Shown here one piece after another: positions 7,713 to 10,717 of a stretch of 10,717 nucleotides of DNA (within the stretch, counting starts at the first letter, position 1; every line of letters starts with the position of its first letter). This stretch comes from Curvibacter sp. (GTDB lineage Bacteria; Pseudomonadota; Gammaproteobacteria; Burkholderiales; Burkholderiaceae_C): assembly GCA_003500955.1 (NCBI GenBank), contig DNQP01000237.1, forward strand, positions 1,031-11,747. The letters are read 5' to 3'. The notes beneath the pieces were generated by a model. The model was given only the letters and a program-made list of their open reading frames with translations, did no database searches and was not told the origin of the DNA. Made by a program: the position numbers and the translations under genes.

Positions 7713-8692
7713 GAGTTCGCTCCTTCGTTCTTCTTGAGCTGCAGGAGCAGGAGCTTGGACAGGGACAGCACCACGAAGGTGATGAAGAACAGCACCAGGC
7801 CCAGATAGATCAGCGAGGCCTGGTGCAGGCCGGTCGAGGCCTCGGCAAACTCGTTGGCCAGGGCCGAGGTGATGCTGTTGGCCGCCTGGAACAGGCTCAG
7901 CGAATCGAGCTGGTTCATGTTGCCGATGACGAAGGTCACCGCCATGGTCTCGCCCAGGGCGCGCCCCAGGCCCAGCATGATGCCGCCGACCACACCGGTC
8001 TTGGTGTAGGGCAGCACCACCTTGGAGACCACCTCCCAGGTCGTGGAGCCCAGGCCATAAGCCGACTCCTTGAGCAGCGGGGGGGTCACTTCGAACACAT
8101 CGCGCATCACCGCTGCGATGAAGGGAATGATCATGATGGCCAGGATGATCCCGGCCGAGAGGATGCCGATGCCCACCGGGGGCCCGGACACGAGCGCGCC
8201 CAGATAAGGCACGCCGTCGAGCAGCCGCTGCAGGGGCTGCTGCACATAGGTGGCGAGGATGGGGCCGAAGACCAGCAGGCCCCACATGCCGTAGACGATG
8301 GAGGGCACGGCCGCCAGCAGCTCAATGGCGGTGCCCAGCGGGCGCTTGAGCCAGGCCGGGCACATTTCCGTCAGAAAGAGTGCGATGCCGAAGCTCACGG
8401 GCACGGCGATCAGCAAAGCGATGAACGAGGTGGCCAGGGTGCCGTAAATCATCACCAGGCCGCCGAAATTCTCCTGCACCGGGTCCCACACCGCGTTGGT
8501 GAGGAAGCCCAGGCCATAGCGCTCGATGGCCGGCCAGGCGCCGACCAGGAGCGAGATCAGGATGCTGGCCAGCAGCGCCAGAGTCACCCAGGCCGCGCCC
8601 TGGGCCAACCAGCCGAAGACGACGTCGAACCAGGCCCCGGAGCGGGAGCGTTGCGCGGGTGGGGATGAACTCATGGCGTGCTGTGTTGGCAT
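7709..8692 (-). CDS. pstC: Phosphate ABC transporter permease PstC
   Basis: PstC is the other permease of the Pst complex. It has 327 residues, close to the E. coli length of 319. The protein has about six hydrophobic segments, the large loop after [11 protein letters not shown] (68-78), and the EAA loop [13 protein letters not shown] (209-221). [11 protein letters not shown] (242-252) holds R244 and E248, corresponding to the R/E pair reported as important in E. coli PstC. The start at 8692 lies only 4 nt after the pstS stop. An ATG at 8674 would shorten the protein by six residues; neither has a convincing Shine-Dalgarno, so the exact start is uncertain. The last four bases overlap the pstA start. 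Confidence 0.96.
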   Translation of the reverse strand: MPTQHAMSSSPPAQRSRSGAWFDVVFGWLAQGAAWVTLALLASILISLLVGAWPAIERYGLGFLTNAVWDPVQENFGGLVMIYGTLATSFIALLIAVPVSFGIALFLTEMCPAWLKRPLGTAIELLAAVPSIVYGMWGLLVFGPILATYVQQPLQRLLDGVPYLGALVSGPPVGIGILSAGIILAIMIIPFIAAVMRDVFEVTPPLLKESAYGLGSTTWEVVSKVVLPYTKTGVVGGIMLGLGRALGETMAVTFVIGNMNQLDSLSLFQAANSITSALANEFAEASTGLHQASLIYLGLVLFFITFVVLSLSKLLLLQLKKNEGANS

Positions 8693-8696
8693 CTGA

Positions 8697-9737
8697 TTAC
8701 TTGTAGGCGATGGCCTTGCCCGAGCTGTCCTTGATCTCGGCCCAGGACTTCTCGATGGCGGCCTTCACGACGGCCGGCATCGGCACGTAGTCCAGGTCGT
8801 CGGCCATCTTGTCGCCGTTGGCGTAGGCCCAGGCGAAGAACTTCAGGGAACCGGCGGCGTTGGCCGGCTTGTCCTGCACCTTGTGCATCAGGATGAAGGT
8901 CGCGCCGGAAATCGGCCAGGCGTCCTTGCCCGGCTGCTCGGTCAGGATCTGGTAGAAGCTCTTGACCCAGTCGGCGCCGGCAGCGGCGGCCTTGAAGGCC
9001 GTATCGCTGGGGTTGACGAAGTTGCCGTCCTTGTTGCGCATCTGGGCAAAGGTCATCTTGTTCTGCTTCACATAGGCGTACTCGACGTAGCCGATGGAGT
9101 TGGGCAGGCGGCCCACGAAGGCGGCCACGCCCTCGTTGCCCTTGCCGCCAGCGCCGGTGGGCCAGTTCACGGCGGTGCCGTCACCGACCTTTTCTTTCCA
9201 CTCGGGGCTGACCTTGCTCAGGTAGTTGGTGAACAGGAAGGTGGTGCCCGAGCCGTCGGCACGGCGCACCGGGGCGATGGCGGCGTCCGGCAGCTTCACG
9301 CCGGGGTTCAGCGCGGTGATGGCCGGGTCGGTCCACTTGGTGATCTTGCCCAGGTAGATGTCAGCGATCAGCTGGCCGGTCAGCTTGAGCTGGCCCGGGG
9401 CCACGCCCTGGATGTTCACCACGGGCACCACGCCACCGATCACGGTGGGGAACTGCAGCTGGCCCTTCTTGGCCAGGTCCTCGTCCTTCAGGGGCATGTC
9501 GGAAGCGCCGAAGTCCACCGTCTTGGCGTCGATCTGGCGGATGCCGGCGCCCGAACCCACGGACTGGTAGTTGACCTTGTTGCCCGTGGCCTTGGCGTAT
9601 TCGGCAGCCCACTTGGAGTACAGAGGGGCCGGGAAGCTGGCGCCAGCGCCAGTCACGTCCTGGGCGACGGCGGTGCCCATCAGCAGGGCGGCACCGGCGA
9701 CAACGCCCAGGATGCGGAAATTCAAGCTAGCTTTCAT
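8697..9737 (-). CDS. pstS: Periplasmic phosphate-binding protein PstS
   Basis: PstS is the periplasmic receptor that binds inorganic phosphate and delivers it to PstC/PstA. The protein is 346 residues, with a signal peptide ending AVA before Q26 and no lipobox, so it should be soluble. Phosphate-binding positions can be matched to E. coli PstS: S34-F35 in GAGASF (Ser in place of Thr10), S62 in GSGAG, D80 in DFGASD, and R159, D161, S163, G164 and T165 in [10 protein letters not shown]. The start at 9737 has AGGAG 7 nt upstream. The frame is open to 9842, but the added residues would run through the Pho box and have no signal peptide character. It is the first gene of the operon, preceded by a Pho promoter. 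Confidence 0.98.
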   Translation of the reverse strand: MKASLNFRILGVVAGAALLMGTAVAQDVTGAGASFPAPLYSKWAAEYAKATGNKVNYQSVGSGAGIRQIDAKTVDFGASDMPLKDEDLAKKGQLQFPTVIGGVVPVVNIQGVAPGQLKLTGQLIADIYLGKITKWTDPAITALNPGVKLPDAAIAPVRRADGSGTTFLFTNYLSKVSPEWKEKVGDGTAVNWPTGAGGKGNEGVAAFVGRLPNSIGYVEYAYVKQNKMTFAQMRNKDGNFVNPSDTAFKAAAAGADWVKSFYQILTEQPGKDAWPISGATFILMHKVQDKPANAAGSLKFFAWAYANGDKMADDLDYVPMPAVVKAAIEKSWAEIKDSSGKAIAYK

Positions 9738-9744
9738 GGAATGA

Positions 9745-9749
9745 CTCCT
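9745..9749 (-). promoter_or_regulatory. Ribosome binding site of pstS
   Basis: AGGAG on the minus strand lies 7 nt before the ATG at 9737. It fixes the start of the signal peptide and rules out the longer upstream frame. The same word CAGGAGTC occurs before the divergent FAS1 gene. Confidence 0.8.
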
Positions 9750-9774
9750 GGTTGATTGACGGGAAAGCCAGCCA

Positions 9775-9808
9775 AATTTACGAAGATTTTGTGACAGGGA
9801 CGTGACAT
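9775..9808 (-). promoter_or_regulatory. Pho box and PhoB-dependent promoter of the pst-pho operon
   Basis: Read on the minus strand, ATGTCAC-GTCC-CTGTCAC (9808 to 9791) is two 7-bp PhoB half-sites with a 4-bp spacer, matching the known CTGTCAT-N4-CTGTCAY pattern. Ten bases further on is TAAATT (9780-9775), a good -10 hexamer. No -35 box is needed because PhoB replaces it in this promoter class. Transcription should start near 9768, giving a leader of roughly 30 nt before pstS. The motif and spacing are seen directly; activity is inferred from the E. coli model. Confidence 0.85.
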
Positions 9809-9853
9809 AAACCCTACAACGGGAGTGTAGCGCGCCGCGCACTTTTCAAAATC

Positions 9854-9887
9854 CCGTCACGGCACTGTCACACGGCGTCGATAGCCT
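9854..9887 (+). promoter_or_regulatory. Second Pho box and predicted promoter of the FAS1 lipoprotein gene
   Basis: On the plus strand CCGTCAC-GGCA-CTGTCAC (9854-9871) has the same 7-4-7 architecture as the pstS box and faces the other way. TAGCCT (9882-9887) follows after exactly 10 bp; it keeps the first, second and last bases of the -10 consensus but is weaker than the pstS hexamer. Transcription would start near 9894 with a leader of about 25 nt. The two boxes are separated by 45 bp. Confidence 0.72.
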
Positions 9888-9908
9888 TTGGGCTTCTCTT
9901 TCCCACTC

Positions 9909-9913
9909 AGGAG
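9909..9913 (+). promoter_or_regulatory. Ribosome binding site of the FAS1 gene
   Basis: AGGAG lies 6 nt before the ATG at 9920 but only 3 nt before another in-frame ATG at 9917. The spacing favours 9920, although the protein differs by a single methionine. Confidence 0.75.
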
Positions 9914-9919
9914 TCCATG

Positions 9920-10411
9920 ATGAACAAGACCCCCTTCACCCGCCGCATCGTTCTGGCCACCGCCGTGGCTTGGGGCCTGGCCGGCTGCGCCAGCATGAAC
10001 CAGCCCGTCAATCTGGCCGACACCCTGGCCCGCGAGTCGCAGCTCAGCACTCTCAACAGCCTGGTCCAGAAGGCTGGCCTGCAGGACACCCTGAAGTCCG
10101 GCGAATTCACGGTCTTTGCCCCCAGCAACGAGGCCTTCAAGGCCGTGCCCGCCAAGACCCTGGAAGAGCTGGCCGCCAACCCCGCCCGCCTCAAGGAGGT
10201 GATCACCTATCACGTGGTGGCCGGCAAGGTCATGGCCGCCAACGTCAAGACCGGCTCGGTCAAGACCGTGCAGGGTGCCAACGTGGCCCTGGCGCGCGCC
10301 GGTGCCTTCGTCACCGTCGAAGACGCCCTGGTGACCCAGGCCGACGTGGCCGCGACCAATGGTGTGGTGCACGTGGTGGACCGCGTGCTCATGCCGCCCG
10401 TGCGCCGCTGA
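9920..10411 (+). CDS. FAS1 (fasciclin) domain lipoprotein, predicted Pho regulon member
   Basis: This small exported protein consists of one fasciclin domain. The 163 residues start with a lipoprotein signal: basic TRR at 7-9, a hydrophobic stretch, then lipobox LAGC with C23. Alanine at the +2 position suggests the outer membrane. The FAS1 domain spans about 28-160, with the H1 motif FTVFAPSNEAF (63-73), the conserved YH pair (97-98) and the C-terminal H2 motif NGVVHVVDRVLMPP (147-160). FAS1 domains are known from adhesion and matrix proteins in many organisms; bacterial single-domain members have few defined roles. The gene is monocistronic: it is divergent from pstS, preceded by its own Pho box and followed by strong terminators. 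This context suggests phosphate-starvation induction and a cell-envelope or surface role, which is inference. An ATG at 9917 is the alternative start. Confidence 0.93.
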   Translation: MNKTPFTRRIVLATAVAWGLAGCASMNQPVNLADTLARESQLSTLNSLVQKAGLQDTLKSGEFTVFAPSNEAFKAVPAKTLEELAANPARLKEVITYHVVAGKVMAANVKTGSVKTVQGANVALARAGAFVTVEDALVTQADVAATNGVVHVVDRVLMPPVRR

Positions 10412-10418
10412 AGCCCGC

Positions 10419-10451
10419 CGTGCGGGCCCGCTGCGGCCTGCACGCTTTTTT
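10419..10451 (+). terminator. Rho-independent terminator of the FAS1 gene
   Basis: Arms CGTGCGGGCC (10419-10428) and GGCCTGCACG (10435-10444) pair over 10 bp with one G-T pair and a 6-nt loop, followed by C and a run of six T. It begins 7 nt after the FAS1 stop. This is the textbook intrinsic terminator layout on the plus strand. A competing small hairpin GCCCGC/GCGGGC (10413-10427) overlaps its left arm. Confidence 0.85.
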
Positions 10452-10455
10452 CTCC

Positions 10456-10489
10456 GTGCAGGCCCACCCAACGGTGGGCCTGCGCCTTT
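10456..10489 (+). terminator. Second tandem terminator hairpin
   Basis: A perfect 11-bp stem GCAGGCCCACC/GGTGGGCCTGC (10458-10483) with loop CAAC, extendable by two outer pairs to 10456 and 10485, is followed by a short CCTTTG tract. Its arms repeat those of the first terminator: CGTGCAGGCCC at 10455 against CGTGCGGGCCC at 10419. The weak T-run makes it a backup stop, or a terminator acting in both directions, rather than the main one. Confidence 0.6.
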
Positions 10490-10519
10490 GAGACCGCCAT
10501 ATTCCGTGCCCTCACCGTG

Positions 10520-10717
10520 ATGCCAGCCCCCTCGCCCGCCCCCACCCGTCGCCAGCTCCTGCTCGCCGCCGCCAGCCTGCCCCTGCTCGGCAGCGCCCAG
10601 GCGCAGGCCCCGCGGCCCGCAGCTGCTGCGCGTGTGCCCGAGATCGTGCAGATCGTCGACAGCTCCACCGACCAGCTCGACGTCTCGCGCGACTTCCTCA
10701 TCGGCTCGCGCGCCGCC
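10520..10717 (+). CDS. ABC transporter substrate-binding protein (periplasmic binding protein type 1, 5' part)
   Basis: This open frame runs off the window end after 66 codons. The N terminus carries a twin-arginine export signal, TRRQLLLAAASLPLL (residues 9-23), with a likely cleavage after AQAQA near residue 30. The mature start EIVQIVDSSTDQLDVSRDFL (41-60) resembles the first beta strand and ligand loop of branched-chain amino acid (Leu/Ile/Val) type binding proteins common in Burkholderiales. The ATG at 10520 is preceded by an in-frame GTG at 10517, and neither has a clear Shine-Dalgarno. The substrate cannot be judged from this fragment. It follows two terminators and no Pho box was seen before it, so it is probably a separate unit. 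Confidence 0.75.
   Translation, partial: MPAPSPAPTRRQLLLAAASLPLLGSAQAQAPRPAAAARVPEIVQIVDSSTDQLDVSRDFLIGSRAA

Noticed and set aside
7713..8285. Upstream extension of pstA to 8285
   Set aside because: The added residues are the out-of-frame reading of pstC; the ATG at 7712 gives the normal PstA length and an ATGA overlap.
6837..9755. Series of long plus-strand frames (6837-7808, 7823-8668, 8883-9755) opposite pstA, pstC and pstS
   Set aside because: They are antisense shadows caused by high GC at third codon positions; compositions are rich in Gly, His, Gln and Asp, with no domains.
9814..9830. Small inverted repeat CTACA/TGTAG between the two Pho boxes
   Set aside because: Only 5 bp per arm with a 7-nt gap, no match to a known operator; likely chance.
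9738..9842. Upstream extension of pstS to 9842
   Set aside because: The 35 extra residues would cover the Pho box, -10 and Shine-Dalgarno and displace the signal peptide from the N terminus.

Overview
This is GC-rich, densely coding chromosomal DNA of a betaproteobacterium. The gene order pstS-pstC-pstA-pstB-phoU-phoB-phoR, the protein sequences and the base composition point to Burkholderiales, most likely Comamonadaceae. That placement rests on recognition, not on a database search.

Layout. (1) Positions 1-3076, plus strand: an integral membrane glycosyltransferase of the GT-C/ArnT (GT39-like) type, then a MATE-family multidrug/toxin exporter that starts 4 nt after it. (2) Positions 3077-3197: a 121-bp gap between convergent genes, filled with inverted and direct repeats able to form strong hairpins. 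(3) Positions 3198-9737, minus strand: a complete seven-gene phosphate uptake and phosphate-sensing operon, transcribed from pstS toward phoR. (4) Positions 9738-9919: a divergent regulatory region with two well-formed PhoB-binding sites (Pho boxes), one per direction, each exactly 10 bp upstream of a -10-like hexamer. (5) Positions 9920-10411, plus strand: a small FAS1 (fasciclin) domain lipoprotein. (6) Positions 10412-10519: two tandem terminator hairpins with related arms. (7) Position 10520 to the window end: the 5' part of a gene for a twin-arginine-exported ABC transporter substrate-binding protein.

How the genes work together. PstS captures phosphate in the periplasm, PstC/PstA form the membrane channel, and PstB supplies ATP hydrolysis. 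PhoU links transporter state to the sensor kinase PhoR, which phosphorylates PhoB, and PhoB activates through Pho boxes. The operon therefore encodes its own regulators and probably autoregulates from the box upstream of pstS. The second box predicts that the FAS1 lipoprotein is also induced by phosphate starvation. This is the most interesting lead in the window: a cell-envelope adhesion-type protein placed under the phosphate switch.

The genes are packed tightly. pstC/pstA and phoU/phoB share ATGA stop-start overlaps, and only 4 nt separate pstS from pstC. No rRNA, tRNA, CRISPR array, insertion sequence, phage gene or riboswitch was recognised. No stretch longer than 300 bp lacks a gene; the longest is the 182-bp pstS/FAS1 divergent region. 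The window is mostly a conserved core locus; the less usual signals lie in its non-coding parts.
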